Assembly (NCBI GenBank): GCA_029945375.1
Contig: JAQOTE010000014.1
Location: 62,001 to 126,000, forward strand
DNA length: 64,000 nucleotides
Reading direction: 5' to 3'
Source: Agaricus subrufescens
Lineage: Eukaryota > Basidiomycota > Agaricomycetes > Agaricales > Agaricaceae
In this document: piece after piece, positions 33,000-43,787 of the stretch
Layout: every line of letters starts with the position of its first letter
Numbering within the stretch: position 1 is the first letter of the stretch
Notes under the pieces: model-generated
The model's input: only the letters and a program-made list of their open reading frames with translations
Database searches by the model: none
What the model was told of the DNA's origin: nothing
Translations under genes and position numbers: made by a program

Positions 33000-34094
33000 C
33001 TTCTAACCTCTGTATCTACCAATGACAACGATCCTATATGCCCAAAATTGATGCGTGATCCGTTCAGTCCACCAGCAAAATGGGCCACCTAACCACATGC
33101 CCATGAATGACCAGTGAGAATGCAAACAATAATCCGGGAGGTTGGTTTGATTTGAATATCTATATGTCCAATATACGTGATGCAGTCTACCCAAACGTCC
33201 ATGGATGGCCAGTGAGAATGCGAATGTTATTCTAGTAAAAAGCTGTTTAGGGCTTACCTTGACCTCTTGAACTTAATAAATCATACTACAGGCCCCTTAA
33301 CAATATGGGACCTATTGACGAGGATGAGCGTTGGAAGCCTGAGATCCGTAGATATCTAGAAGCCACATTTTCAAACATATATGTAGTCACAACCGCTTAA
33401 CTTCCATCTCACATATTTGCTCACTGGCATACACATACTGCACTTGCGGGGTTATTTGAGGACACTTTCAGTTGTACACACTTTCAGGAACCTCGTTTGA
33501 GCCCAAGTCCTTCTTTGCTTGTGGCTCATATGGATGTTGTCCCAGTGTGAGGTCTTTCACAAACTCTATTAGCCCATGTGTTAGCAATCCCGGCAAACTT
33601 GGTGGTAGTAGGCTGCGGTTCAAGTGGTGCCACTGACAATGTGCAGGATGTATAACACACCATGGGTGGGCTCATCATTGCAGAGTAACACTACAGCTGC
33701 CTTGATACTGTTTAGTCTTGCAAAACATATTTACATCAAAACCTCCGAGTAGGCAATACATGATCTATCGTGTTACATAACAATGGGATTTTGCAATAGC
33801 TGCCATTGGAGCATTTCAACTGTTTGATACACGAACCGTAGCATCATCCATGGTACACATAATATCATATTTTATGAGGTTGTGTTGCTTGGACTTTGGT
33901 GTTACATTGATGCACTTAAGTGACGTCGACAACACCTTGAAGAGTGGTGACAGATATATAAATAACACAAGAAACCCTAACCTCGGGCCAAAATCGGACA
34001 TACATAATCACAGGGTTTTTACATTACAGGTTGGTAATTGGATGATACATCAGTGCAGTGGTGAAAATGGCGTAAAAAAATGAGTATGTACAAA
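33000..34094. other. KDZ interior without a clear gene
   Basis: Contains a possible exon at 33307-33400 and two near-copies of ATGGCCAGTGAGAATGC-like sequence (about 33103 and 33205). Otherwise A/T-rich with no recognised feature. Confidence 0.35.
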
Positions 34095-34145
34095 GACTTA
34101 GAATGTAGATTGGTGGGGATCCTCCACCAATCTACATTCTAAGTC
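34095..34145. repeat. 51-bp hairpin with 22-bp perfect arms
   Basis: Arms starting GACTTAGAATGTAG are perfect inverted repeats around the 7-base loop GGATCCT. It stands alone inside the KDZ element and might be an intrinsic terminator-like structure or a collapsed miniature element. Confidence 0.8.
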
Positions 34146-34298
34146 AAATTGAGAATAACTATGTATGATACAGACAAGTGATAAAATACAATTATTAGTG
34201 ATTACAAGGAGTGCGTTTGAAAACAAGGAGTGCATTTTAAAGAACGTGAGCAGTTGGTTTACGAATACTGACATAAGTAAGAACACACCTTAAATTGA

Positions 34299-34392
34299 TT
34301 TTTGGGGCAATGTCGCTGATCGAGTCGCCTTTGAAGCCAGTGTTACAAAGACGGAAAAACAGAGACAGCGCCAGTCGCATTGCCCCTAAAAA
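34299..34392. mobile_element. Candidate miniature inverted-repeat element (94 bp)
   Basis: The ends read TTTTTGGGGCAATG and, reversed, TTTTTAGGGGCAATG, with inner GTCGCTG/GCGACTGG similarity. No gene and no clear target duplication. Confidence 0.4.
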
Positions 34393-34870
34393 CAGTGTTA
34401 ATTTGTAATTGTGTGCGCAAATGGTTTCAACTCAGCTGGGCCATTTAGGGTGGATGAGGGAAGAATAAGAAGAATGAGGCGGCTGGAATCTGATGGTGAA
34501 TCTCTGTATGTGACTCTACTCACCAGCAATAAGCGTGCGACAAAACTGCGATGAAGATCTGTGCACAGGCACTGCATAGGTATGAACCATTCCACTTGTC
34601 ATGTAATGTAACGCACTGTTTATAATGCAGACACTGGGACAATATCATACAAGCTGAGAAGTATGATTCATCATAGACTTGTCAAATTGCTTGAGAAAAT
34701 AAGTAAATACCTTACTTTTGAAAGTGTCAACAATGACCAATCAATATCGCAATACCAAATGAGATGCTGGCATGCAAAGGGCGTTAAAAAAGCAAATATG
34801 ATGATGACAACGATGATGGGCATACCTTTTGTGAGGATACAGAAACCGGTGGCAGGCAAATGCCTTGTCA

Positions 34871-35060
34871 AGTCTCGTGATGAGAGATAGGCCAACACTA
34901 CGACCCACGCACCATTTCTGGTGCGATGAGAGAGCAGTAAATTCCCAGAACCCAAGTCTTGCGATGAGACATAGGCCAATGCTACAACCCACCCATCATT
35001 TCTGGTGGGATGAGAGAGCGGTAAATCCCCAGAACCCAAGTCTTGCGATGAGATGCATCC
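34871..35060 (+). repeat. 84-bp tandem repeat, 2 copies plus
   Basis: Units start at 34871, 34955 and 35039 (last partial), exactly 84 bp apart. As 84 is a multiple of three, one plus-strand frame stays open and repeats a 28-residue unit with PTHHFW and DERAVN. No gene assignment is possible. Confidence 0.7.
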
Positions 35061-36370
35061 CCTGCTACAATCCACTCAAAGTAGATGTACAGCAAGAGTG
35101 TAGTGTACCTTCCATCCTGCTTGAAAAAGCGTGATGATGCTGAAGGGAGCTCCCCAGCTCTTGCCCGGGGCTGACTCGCCCAAGATCTCAGTGTCACTCA
35201 TGGTATACCGCGGGCGCTCGGCAATGCCTTAAGTTTGATGTCGACTATGGCTGAGGACAGCAGAGGAGAGGAAACTAAAGGTGGGAAAAAAGATCAGAAC
35301 AAGCCTATATACCATTGATCGTGGCACTGATAGGAGTACGCAATTGGAACAGAATCTTCAGATAGTAACCCAGTGGGGTTAATTTTTGAATTTGTTCTTC
35401 ACGCATTTGAACCAGTTTAATTCCTTTGGACCAGTTTAATCCCTTTGGACCTGAAGAGCGGGGATCTTGGAGACCAGCCCTGACAGAGATACCTTCAAGA
35501 GGCAAGTATCATTCCTACAGAGAGGGATTCATAAAGTCGCGAACAGAGAGAATGGCAATGGTGATCATGTCCAAGGTCCAATCGGTGGAACGTCGGCCAA
35601 ACAATATCAAATATGAACCATGACACCACTTGTACAACGTGCATCAAATGAGCACATGGTCCTTCGACTCCTTTCCCATCCCCTCTGTGACTCCTATCAT
35701 ACCTCGTATATATGGGAACAAGGGTTCAGTACCATAGTACTACCCCTACACTGTCCCCTTCTCCCAATGTTCGCCAATCGTCAAGCAAGAGATCGCCAAT
35801 ATTCTTTGTTATGCGCCTCGACCTGTACTCCCACCCCACAGCTCCTTGACGTAGCATGACCTGCCATGCACACAGGTGCTGTTTGCTGAAGGTCTCACCA
35901 TTCACCCTCAATCTAACTGCCCCATCGCAATTGTGATCTCTCGGTGTTCCAGGTATGGTGTGCCCTCCTATCAGCTGCAGCCTCTGATTAGTTACTTTCC
36001 TTGCCTCGCCCCATTCTTTCTCCTCAATCCGGCTGCGTCATCAATCTCTCAACGTTTCCGGTACGGTGTGCATCCCATCGGCCGCTGCCTCCAATTACTT
36101 GATTTTGGTCAGGATCGCACTAGGTACCAGCGTGTCATTGGCTGCGTGGCTGCAACATTGGCCGGCCAAGTGTGGAATTGCCAAATCGCGTTATCATGTT
36201 CTCTCAATGTTTCAGGTACAGTCTTATTGTTTCAGGTACGGTGTATGTCCTATCAGCTGCCGCCTCCGATGAGGCTTTGCATCAGCAAACATCATCCGCG
36301 ACCGCAGATGCCTTAGGACTGCCACCAACAGTAAGTAACCCTTTAGGTATGTGCTCAGAAAGATATATAA
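35061..36370. other. KDZ interior with degenerate short repeats
   Basis: A sequence like TTTCAGGTACGGTGTGC, followed by CCTATCAGCTGC, occurs at about 35948, 36055 and 36230 with changes. Open frames at 35426-35623, 35620-35859 and 35876-36316 show no family and are probably not genes. The last may contain a first exon of the gene that follows. Confidence 0.35.
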
Positions 36371-38298
36371 AGAACATATTTAGTCGCAGGATCAAATGGT
36401 CGCCGAGCCGACTGTAGAGGTGTGTCAAAGTCTGATTCAAAAATATTTGACCGTATAACTTATTTTTTGTTTGTCCTTAAGTCTACTGAAGGCCACCTTG
36501 ACATCAACGCGAACACAGTTGATGAAGGGACCGACTTGCCTGCAAACATCACCAGGACTCCCTCGTCCCTCAACGTACCCCTCACTCTGACCCATGATGC
36601 TGCACTAGCCAAGGCAAAGCGTGCCGCCGACGCTGGATTGGCTATATTGCCTAATCCAATTGTCCCCGCTCTAGACAGCACTCCAACCCATGATGCTGTC
36701 CCAGCTGAGGCAAAGCATGCTGCTCAAACTGGGTCTGATATACCGCCCAATCCAATTGTTCCCACTCTAGAAGCCCCACCATCCCCGGATGTTTCTCAAC
36801 CGCACTCCTCATTCAAACATATCAACTGTATTGATAGCGAGGACTCCAAGGACTCTGGCAACAATAAAGACATGACCTTGATTACAGTAGAAGATAGTGA
36901 GTGTGCTTGTTCTCTTGACGTCTTATCAATACTCACCTCAATGATAGAGACAGATCTGCAACAACAACTGTTTCAAAGAAGGTTTTCCGCAGTGTCGCCA
37001 CCTAAAAAAAGTAAGTTCTTCATCTACCCAATTATAGAGCTCTGTTAATAACCTATTTTTAGGAATGAAATATGTTGAAGTGTCCAAGGATTCCGATAGT
37101 AAGGGGGATCCTGGTATTTTTGATGACGAAAATGATGCTGAAAGTGAGATGGGGGACAAAGCTGGCGTTACTAAACCTGCTGACACCCGCAAACTTGCAA
37201 TCACTACCCAAGCCATGACTCTCTTACCTAAGGATGACGGTCAGAAATCTCCGAAGACTACTATGGCAGCAATTTTGAAGGGAAAATCAAAGGAAACAGG
37301 TCGCAAAGATCATATAGAGGGCAAGAAAGGGAAAGGGGTTACTCTTTCAAAGGTGAAGAAGGATTCAGAGATGAAGGAGATGGCTGAAGTATTGGAGGAG
37401 GATAACGTGAGTAACACGAGTGGGGAGGATAGGGATGGTAAGATATCTGCTATCACTAATCATCAACGTTGATCTAATCTAGGCCATTTATCCATAGATT
37501 ATCATGCCTCCGAGTATTCAGTTGCCAAGGCTGCGCACGTAACCAAGGTGTTGAGGAAGCAACGGCTGCAAATGGCAAATGAAGGTAATGTGAAAAAATA
37601 ATAGAACTCCTATTCAGTTCTAACTTTGAATATAGCGAAACACAAGAAATTTGTTGAAGATTGGCTCAAAGCTCAGACTCCTGACGAACGTCTGCCATTC
37701 CCCCCTGGTATTGATCTCGTTCAATTTGACCCAGAATATCTTCCTAACATTGCCACTGCCAACTATGAGCTCACTACCAAGTTGTTGATGAACAATTGCA
37801 ACAACTACCTCTGCATCTCGCACACCAAGTTGAACTGAAAACTTGTTTCACACATTGACAACCTCAAGGGGCCTGTCCGGATTTGGGGGATCCCATTGCC
37901 CCGCAATCAGAACCCTACCACTAAAACCGAAATTTCCCGCCCTCCCGATCATTTCCATTGTGGTTGCCATGAGAAAGTGGCAATTGCCGGTTTAGTGGAA
38001 AGCCAAAGCCTTGATCAATGGACAATTGATTGAGGAGGGTCTACATAAATTGAAGCCTTTCCATCCTCATGACGTACTATTCTTTTTACAGTTTTTGAAG
38101 ACTAAATTTGGTTACACCGTCGAGGACATGTTCACTGGCTCTTTTGATGATGAAGAAGAGAGGAGAAAGGAGGCTCAAGTTATGAAGAAAGTGGTCAATT
38201 ATTGTGCACATTGTTACTTTGAACTTATTGGAGAATCCATGATGCTGGATGAAGACTTTCCGGTGTTGGAAGAGGAATTGGGGTCCGAGTGGATTTGA
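36371..38298 (+). CDS. KDZ-element cargo gene 2: acidic Pro/Ala-rich protein, unknown function
   Basis: Multi-exon gene with good short introns. A small exon at about 36392-36420 (QMVAEPTVE) is joined to 36482-37009, which has a two-copy internal repeat around THDAALAKAKRAAD / THDAVPAEAKHAAQ. 37065-37440 is a Lys/Glu-rich charged segment (GKSKETGRKDHIEGKKGKG). 37627-37838 has FVEDWLKAQTPDERLPFPPG, and 38011-38298 the C-terminal KLKPFHPHDVLFFLQFLKTK, ending in an acidic tail. 37840-38010 carries a continuation with a frame change. I do not recognise a family, and TET/JBP or helicase motifs were looked for and not seen. Together with cargo gene 1 it makes up the non-transposase load of the KDZ element. 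Confidence 0.5.
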
Positions 38299-38379
38299 AA
38301 TCTAGTATGTCTTTTTGTATAATAGTATTGTATATCTTGCTAATGAATTTTTCGGGATTCGCTGATCACTAGTTTACAA

Positions 38380-40195
38380 TGTTGAACCGTGGAGTACCAT
38401 AGACTACTTTGGTACAAGCTACTGTTTGTATTTAGTGGCCATTTTACTTAACTCCAGTGAATGCAGTATAAGGATACTTTGAGGATATTATGCCAGGAAT
38501 AATGGGACTGCAGTGTTGTAAATGCAGTTCTGTGGTATCAAGAATGATTGTACTATGGTATTGAGCGCTGTTGAATTGTGGTACTCTCTGCCTACAAGGG
38601 CCTAGAGGGAGAGGGCGTGATAGTCCTATGGTACTCTGCATGCTAGGGCACCACAGTACTACTATACCACATCAGCCTAGGTGGAAAGTTCCTTAATACT
38701 CTTTCCACCAGGACATGGTAGTACTATGATACTAGCAGGGAGAGAGTTGTGATAATCTCCATGTCAAGGCCTGTCAGTACTACTGTACTTCGGTGCCAGA
38801 GACAGAGAGTACCCTGATACTCTCGCTGTCAGTGCACCAAAGTACTCTGGTTCTTTCGCATCAAGGTGACACAGTACTACTATACTTGGATGGCCTAGAC
38901 AGAGAGTACCCTGATACTCTCGCTGTCTGTGCAGCGTGGTACCCTGGTACTCTGAACATTAATGCACAGTAGTACTACTGCACTTGAGTGCCATAGGCCA
39001 AGAGTATCCTGATACTCTCATTGTCAGGCCGCCATAGTTCTCTGATACTCCTGAGATCAACACACGGTAGTACTACTGTACCTTGGTGCCATAGACAGAG
39101 AGTACCCTGATACCCGTACTGTCAGGACATTGTTGTACTCTGGTACTCTCAACATTAAGGCAGGACAGTACTATTGTACTTTGGTGGTATGGACAGGCAG
39201 TATCCTAATACTCTCACCGTCCAGCACCATAGTACCGCAGTACCCTCTACATTAAGGTGGGGCTGTACTACTGTACTTCGGTGCCCTAGACCGAGGGTAC
39301 CTTGATACTCTTGCCATCAACACATCATAGTACCCTGGTACTCTCAACATCACAGTGGCATAGTACTATTGTACTTCAGTGCCCTAGACAGAGAGTACCT
39401 TGATATGCTCGCTGTCAGGGTCTCATAGTACTCTGATACCATCAACATTAAGGTAGTAAAGTACCACTGTACCTCGGTACCCTAGACAGAGAGTACCTCG
39501 ATACTCTCACTCTTAGGGCGCCATAGTACTTTGGTACTCTCAACAATAAGGTAGTACAGTACCACTGTACCTTGGTGCCCTAGACAGAGAGTACCTTGAT
39601 ATTCTCACTCTTAGGGCGCCGTAATACTTTGGTACTCTCAACATTAAGGTAGTACAGTACTACTGTACCTCGGCGTCCTAGACAGAGAGTACCTTGATAC
39701 TCTCACTCTTAGGATGCCGTAGTACCCTGATACCCCCGACATCAAGCAGCCACAGTACCACTGTACCTTGCTGCGATAGACAGAGAGTACCTTGATACTC
39801 CAGCTGTTAAGGCGCCATAGTACTCTGGTACTCTCCACATTATGGCGTGGCAGCCATGTTATACTATGATAGTTCAATTTGACAGTATCGTAATACTGTC
39901 CGCTCTGGGTGCATAGCAGTACCACTGTACTGCATGGCGGATAGTATGGTGATACTCAACTGATAAACAAGAGGCTACTTGGAGGGACAGTGCCATGGTA
40001 CTCCATCGAAGAGGGTATCACAATACTCCCCACACCAGGGTATGTCCTCCACATATGTATAAATCATAAATTTAGTAAATGGTACTATGGTACTATGCAT
40101 GGGCAAGGATATCGCAGTACTGCGTTGTCAACGAGTGTGAATAGTACCGTGGCACTGTAATGGCCCTCTGCAAAATATTATGGTACTGTGGCTAT
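38380..40195. repeat. Right subterminal GTAC-rich array (about 98-bp units)
   Basis: Units built as AGACAGAGAGTACC-TGATACTC, then a GTACT..GGTACTCTC half, then AGTACTACTGTACCT. Spacing is 97-98 bp (for example 39481, 39579, 39677; also 38800 to 38897), in roughly a dozen copies between 38700 and 39850. More diverged GTAC-rich sequence lies on both sides. The unit differs from the left array but shares its AGTAC/GTACT vocabulary. Confidence 0.85.
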
Positions 40196-40199
40196 AACC

Positions 40200-40295
40200 T
40201 CATCATTATCTAGGGAGCGTGAGACTCAGACACACAACCCGGCGTGTGGACTTGTGACGACCGGGCGTGCGAGTCTCATGCGTTATTTGACCGTC
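40200..40295. repeat. Right terminal inverted repeat of the KDZ element
   Basis: Inverted partner of 27602-27697, same length of 96 bp. This copy keeps more CpG dinucleotides than the left one (left T or A where right has C or G). Confidence 0.85.
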
Positions 40296-40729
40296 CCCTG
40301 CCCTGCCTCCTCAGTCCAGCCATTCCCGTCTTCGTCCCTCTGATGTTTGCGAGCTGCCGACTAGATGCGATTGAGCGTATGTAAAGTTAAGAAACCCGTG
40401 AAAGTGAGTATAAGACTTGCAAAATAGTCTGTACTCGGCGTTTTATTCTGTATCGTCAGACAAATACGGTCAGTTGGCTGATAGATTGAACCACGCCGAT
40501 AATTTGATTTCATAAACCACACCCTATGATCACTTTATATTCACCATTTGTGTATCCATCGTGATATCGTGGCGGAGTTGCCGAGAATGTAATACATACT
40601 AAAACCCCTGGCTTAGAAGTCCGTCTGCGTTATCACCAGTATTGCCGATGACCTGCCCCAATCTCAAGCTAGTCCGCGAGAAACCGACAAGTGAATTTGC
40701 ATTGGTATGTCAAACATCGTACATGCCTC
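40296..40729. other. No gene seen
   Basis: Flank between the KDZ element and the thiolase stop; probably the thiolase 3' region. The continuation of the coiled-coil gene found left of the element could not be recognised here. Confidence 0.4.
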
Positions 40730-42370
40730 CTAGTGCTCACTAACAAATACAGCAGCCATACCCATTCCCGAACCAATGCACATCGAAGTAACGAACACCC
40801 GACCACCAGTTTGCTTGGCAATGCTCAGACCTGTTGAGATCTGACGAGCACCTGTGCAGCCAAGCGGGTGACTAATTGCAATGGCCTCACCATTTATGTC
40901 GACCTTTTCAAAGGGGATCTTGAAGTGTTGAATAGAGAAAATGGCTTGGCTGGCAAAGGCCTCGTTAATTTCGTAAAAATCAATTTCATCTTTTGTGAGG
41001 CCAACGAGGTCGAGAACTTTGGGAATAGCGAATGCAGGGCCAACGCCCATAATGCATGGGGGTACACCGACAACGGCAGAGTTTACGAACTTGCCGACGA
41101 TGGGTAAGCTGAGTTTCTTCGCCACAGAGCGACGGGTAAGTAGAACAGCAGCAGCACCGTCGGAGACTTGTGAGGCGTTTCCGGCATGGGTGCTGCCACC
41201 CTTGCTAAAGGATGGTTTAAGTTTCGAAAGGCTGGTGGCGGTGACACCATCCCGGATACCATCATCTGCATCCACCAAAATCTCTACCTCCTTCTCAGTC
41301 TTAGGGTCAATGACAACAGCCTTGATGGGAACAATCTTGTCTTTGAATTTGCCAGCTTTTTGGGCAGCAGCAGCTTTTTGGAAGGATTTAGCTGCGAATT
41401 CGTCTTGGATTTGTTGGGAGATGTTGAAGTCTTTGGCGATGTTTTCGGAGGTTATACCCATAGGAATCAAGCAATCCTGGGCCTCCTGATTTTCCAGAAC
41501 GGTGCCAGAGATATCAGGAGCAGCTTGCGAACCAAAACCGCTCGTCATTGACTCGACACCAGCCCCGGAAAAATGATAAAGACAAGAACACAGGCTAACA
41601 ACGTCTGACGCACCTATGCCAATGCTAATCTGTCCAACTTTAATTTCATTGGCAATCTGTGTAACAGCCGTAAGACCCGAAGAGCACTGGGGGTTGACAG
41701 TGTTGATGGCGGTAGTGTTGGGAATGCCAGCGTAGAGGGCTGCCATATGAGCAGCGGAAGCTCCATCTCCGGGTGGGAGGACATTTCCAACAGAAATATC
41801 CTTGATGAGCTTGGGATTGAGGTTGATGCGCGAATAAACCGATCGAAGGTTATGAGAGAGTATGAAATCAGGTTTGGTGTCCTTGAAACCACCCTTTTTT
41901 CCTTTGGTCATAGCTGAGCGGATGGCAGATACAATAACAACATTGTTGTCGTGTCTTAGCAGCCAAGTCAATGCTTTTTGATCCCGTCCCCAGGCTGGAA
42001 ATCGGAGAGGGGAATGTGAACGTGGAGGCTGTGTTGCCTCAGACACAGAGGCCGCGGACGGAGTAAACAGTTCAGATGATTGTGGAGATTGGCGATGACT
42101 AGGAATGGCAGGAATGGTGAGTGGAGATAGGAAAGGCGGTTGGAGAGAAGTTGGCCTTGACAGTGTCTCAGATTCCAATGTCGGATGGAGTAGAGGTGAA
42201 GGCCGTAAGTTTATTATCTCGCTTGTTGTATCTGGGGGAGGAGCTGTAGAAGAAGGTTGCATAATTTCGCGTTTCGCAGCTTCAATATCGCCACCCGAGG
42301 GCTCCACGATATCAGGTGGGGGTAAAGGAACGGGTATGCTTGGGGTAGCAGAGGATGGTAAACTAGTCAA
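40730..42370 (-). CDS. 3-ketoacyl-CoA thiolase (acetyl-CoA acyltransferase), peroxisomal type, with odd N terminus
   Basis: Last step of fatty-acid beta-oxidation: cleaves 3-ketoacyl-CoA with CoA to acetyl-CoA and a shortened acyl-CoA. The thiolase fold starts at about residue 143 (NVVIVSAIR). The nucleophile is Cys229 in NPQCSSGL; then GGSTHAGNASQVSDGAA, EINEAFASQA, HPLGCTGARQ and the second Cys in CIGSGMG. All catalytic motifs are present and the end is normal. Odd: about 140 Pro/Ser-rich residues precede the core, where peroxisomal thiolases usually carry a short PTS2 signal; none is visible. The real start may be an upstream small exon or a Met nearer the core. Also odd: residues 254-269 are a 16-residue insert that looks like a 48-nt intron without a proper AG acceptor (GGT GCG ... 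TCC GGG). If it is not removed, the frame stays open. Confidence 0.85.
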   Translation of the reverse strand: MTSLPSSATPSIPVPLPPPDIVEPSGGDIEAAKREIMQPSSTAPPPDTTSEIINLRPSPLLHPTLESETLSRPTSLQPPFLSPLTIPAIPSHRQSPQSSELFTPSAASVSEATQPPRSHSPLRFPAWGRDQKALTWLLRHDNNVVIVSAIRSAMTKGKKGGFKDTKPDFILSHNLRSVYSRINLNPKLIKDISVGNVLPPGDGASAAHMAALYAGIPNTTAINTVNPQCSSGLTAVTQIANEIKVGQISIGIGASDVVSLCSCLYHFSGAGVESMTSGFGSQAAPDISGTVLENQEAQDCLIPMGITSENIAKDFNISQQIQDEFAAKSFQKAAAAQKAGKFKDKIVPIKAVVIDPKTEKEVEILVDADDGIRDGVTATSLSKLKPSFSKGGSTHAGNASQVSDGAAAVLLTRRSVAKKLSLPIVGKFVNSAVVGVPPCIMGVGPAFAIPKVLDLVGLTKDEIDFYEINEAFASQAIFSIQHFKIPFEKVDINGEAIAISHPLGCTGARQISTGLSIAKQTGGRVFVTSMCIGSGMGMAAVFVSEH

Positions 42371-42465
42371 GGGCGAATGTGATTATGGACGCCGTTAGTT
42401 ACATGACAATTGGCTACTGGTAGAAGAATCCCGACCTTCTCTGTAGAATTGAGCTGAATTGTCTG

Positions 42466-42899
42466 CTAATCTTCGCACTCATGAGCAATCTTATGCTAGA
42501 AAATCCGAAACATATTAACGCTTTAACAAGAAAAGGAAATATAGAACATACCTCTGGCAACTCGGGTAGGAACTGCTCTCCTGATTGAGCTGTATGTGAA
42601 TTTGCAATTGCTATTTCGACAGGCTGGGCAGCGTGTGTCATCGTAGGCTTCGCAGTTACAGAAATCAGCCCAACGGACACGTCAATTGAAAATGGACTTG
42701 CATGATCATTCTGCACAGGCACGGAAGGAACAGGAGAGGTAGGGAGATCTTGATTATGAGGTGCGGAGTTTAACTCTGCGGCTGGGAGGGGAATTTCCAA
42801 AGGTAAAACTGCCGCCACAACTTCCTCTTGTTTGATCACATAGTCGTCAATCCAAATCCACTTCCCATTCGAATCCTTCTTCAAACCCCGAGTAATCAT
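42466..42899 (-). CDS. Small hypothetical protein, two exons
   Basis: Starts at ATG 42899 (MITRGLKKDSNGKWIWIDDY), has a Pro/Ala-rich middle and, after the 62-nt intron 42490-42551 (GTATGT..AAG), ends IAHECED at 42466. The frame is open a little upstream (KLTPDQLKIEIDGRM) without a Met, so an upstream exon may exist. No domain is recognised. It lies about 95 bp upstream of the thiolase start in the same direction; the Pro-rich style is shared with the thiolase extension, so a single gene with a different exon structure cannot be excluded. Confidence 0.4.
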
Positions 42900-42989
42900 C
42901 CGACCATCGATCTCAATTTTCAGTTGATCGGGGGTAAGTTTAAACCCCTTATGTCCCTTGAGGGCCCATCACGACCAATCCAAAACATA

Positions 42990-43774
42990 ATAATTGGTAA
43001 GGCAGCCATGATAAGGCGGGTGAAATCGATAGGTATACAACTCGAAATCTAGACTAATGAGCAAGGAGGGCTTACCGATTTTAAGTACGTCTTTAAGATA
43101 CAGGCCGTGCTTGCGCGGTAAGCATATTAGCCTTTTCATCCATATGATACCGTACAAATCCTTGAATTTGGGACAATAGTATCAGTGCTGAAACAACGTC
43201 AATCGAAAAGAAAAGCATACAAAGTAATGGTGTTGTAGCCAATGCGTAGACTGGCTTGCTGTCACACAATGCCTTGATCGTTTGGCTTCAAATCGTGAGT
43301 GTGAATAGCAGTAGAGGCCGTCAACGTGTACCTAAAATATGAGGAGTGTTAGTACAAAATAGAATTACCTGCGGAATATTCTTTATGGGTGACATTGAAC
43401 AATCTTGAGTTCGACGATGAATAACAAGGGTAAACGTGGTTCAATTTACTTCAAACTTCGTATACAGTGAACCTATTATAATCGCAATGCGCAGCTAGAA
43501 TTTGGTAAAGTTAGGGTCAGTATACAGCTCAAGATGACGAATTCTTTTGAATGTACCTATCTGCTAAATTGACATATTTTTCCTCGGCCCGATTTTACAC
43601 CTCTCCCCTCCTCGTTTTCTACTCTTCCCCTTTGCATTGCCACAGACTCCCGAAATCAATTTCACCCCAATCGGTGTGCATAGCAGCGACCTGTGACGAG
43701 ACGAACATGGAGGTATGGGAGTGGAGTGGTGGCAGCACAGCCACCACGGGGCCATGCTGTAGCCATGAGCCACA
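42990..43774. other. No firm gene; repeat sequence at the right end
   Basis: 42990-43550 is A/T-rich with no recognised gene. 43690-43774 (GCCAC-rich) is the left half of the repeat into which the LINE inserted; it continues after 45404. Confidence 0.4.
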
Positions 43775-43787
43775 CGGGAACAGCCAC
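43775..43787. repeat. LINE target site duplication, left copy
   Basis: CGGGAACAGCCAC is found here and again at 45391-45403, directly after the LINE poly(A). Thirteen bases fits target-primed reverse transcription. Confidence 0.9.

Larger units (their letters stand above)
27602..40295 (-). mobile_element. KDZ (Kyakuja-Dileera-Zisupton) DNA transposon with cargo genes
   Basis: A 12.7-kb unit bounded by 96-bp inverted repeats (27602-27697 and 40200-40295). Just inside each end is a GTAC-rich tandem array (27700-28470 and about 38380-40195). The interior holds a KDZ transposase on the minus strand and two plus-strand genes. KDZ transposases are greatly expanded in basidiomycetes, and some of these elements carry TET/JBP dioxygenase genes; none is seen in this copy. 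The left end lies in a coiled-coil gene. No target duplication was found, so the outermost bases or one flank may have changed since insertion. Strand is given by the transposase. Confidence 0.8.

Noticed and set aside
31614..38298. TET/JBP dioxygenase as KDZ cargo
   Set aside because: Such genes ride on some KDZ elements, but no HxD...H iron-binding pattern in a fitting context was seen.
27594..40303. Target site duplication of the KDZ element
   Set aside because: The bases outside the two 96-bp ends (CGCATATGT and CCCTGCCCT) do not match, so none is reported.
40570..40640. tRNA-Leu-like start GGCGGAGTTGCCGAG
   Set aside because: No matching 3' acceptor strand or T-loop follows, so a tRNA gene is not supported.
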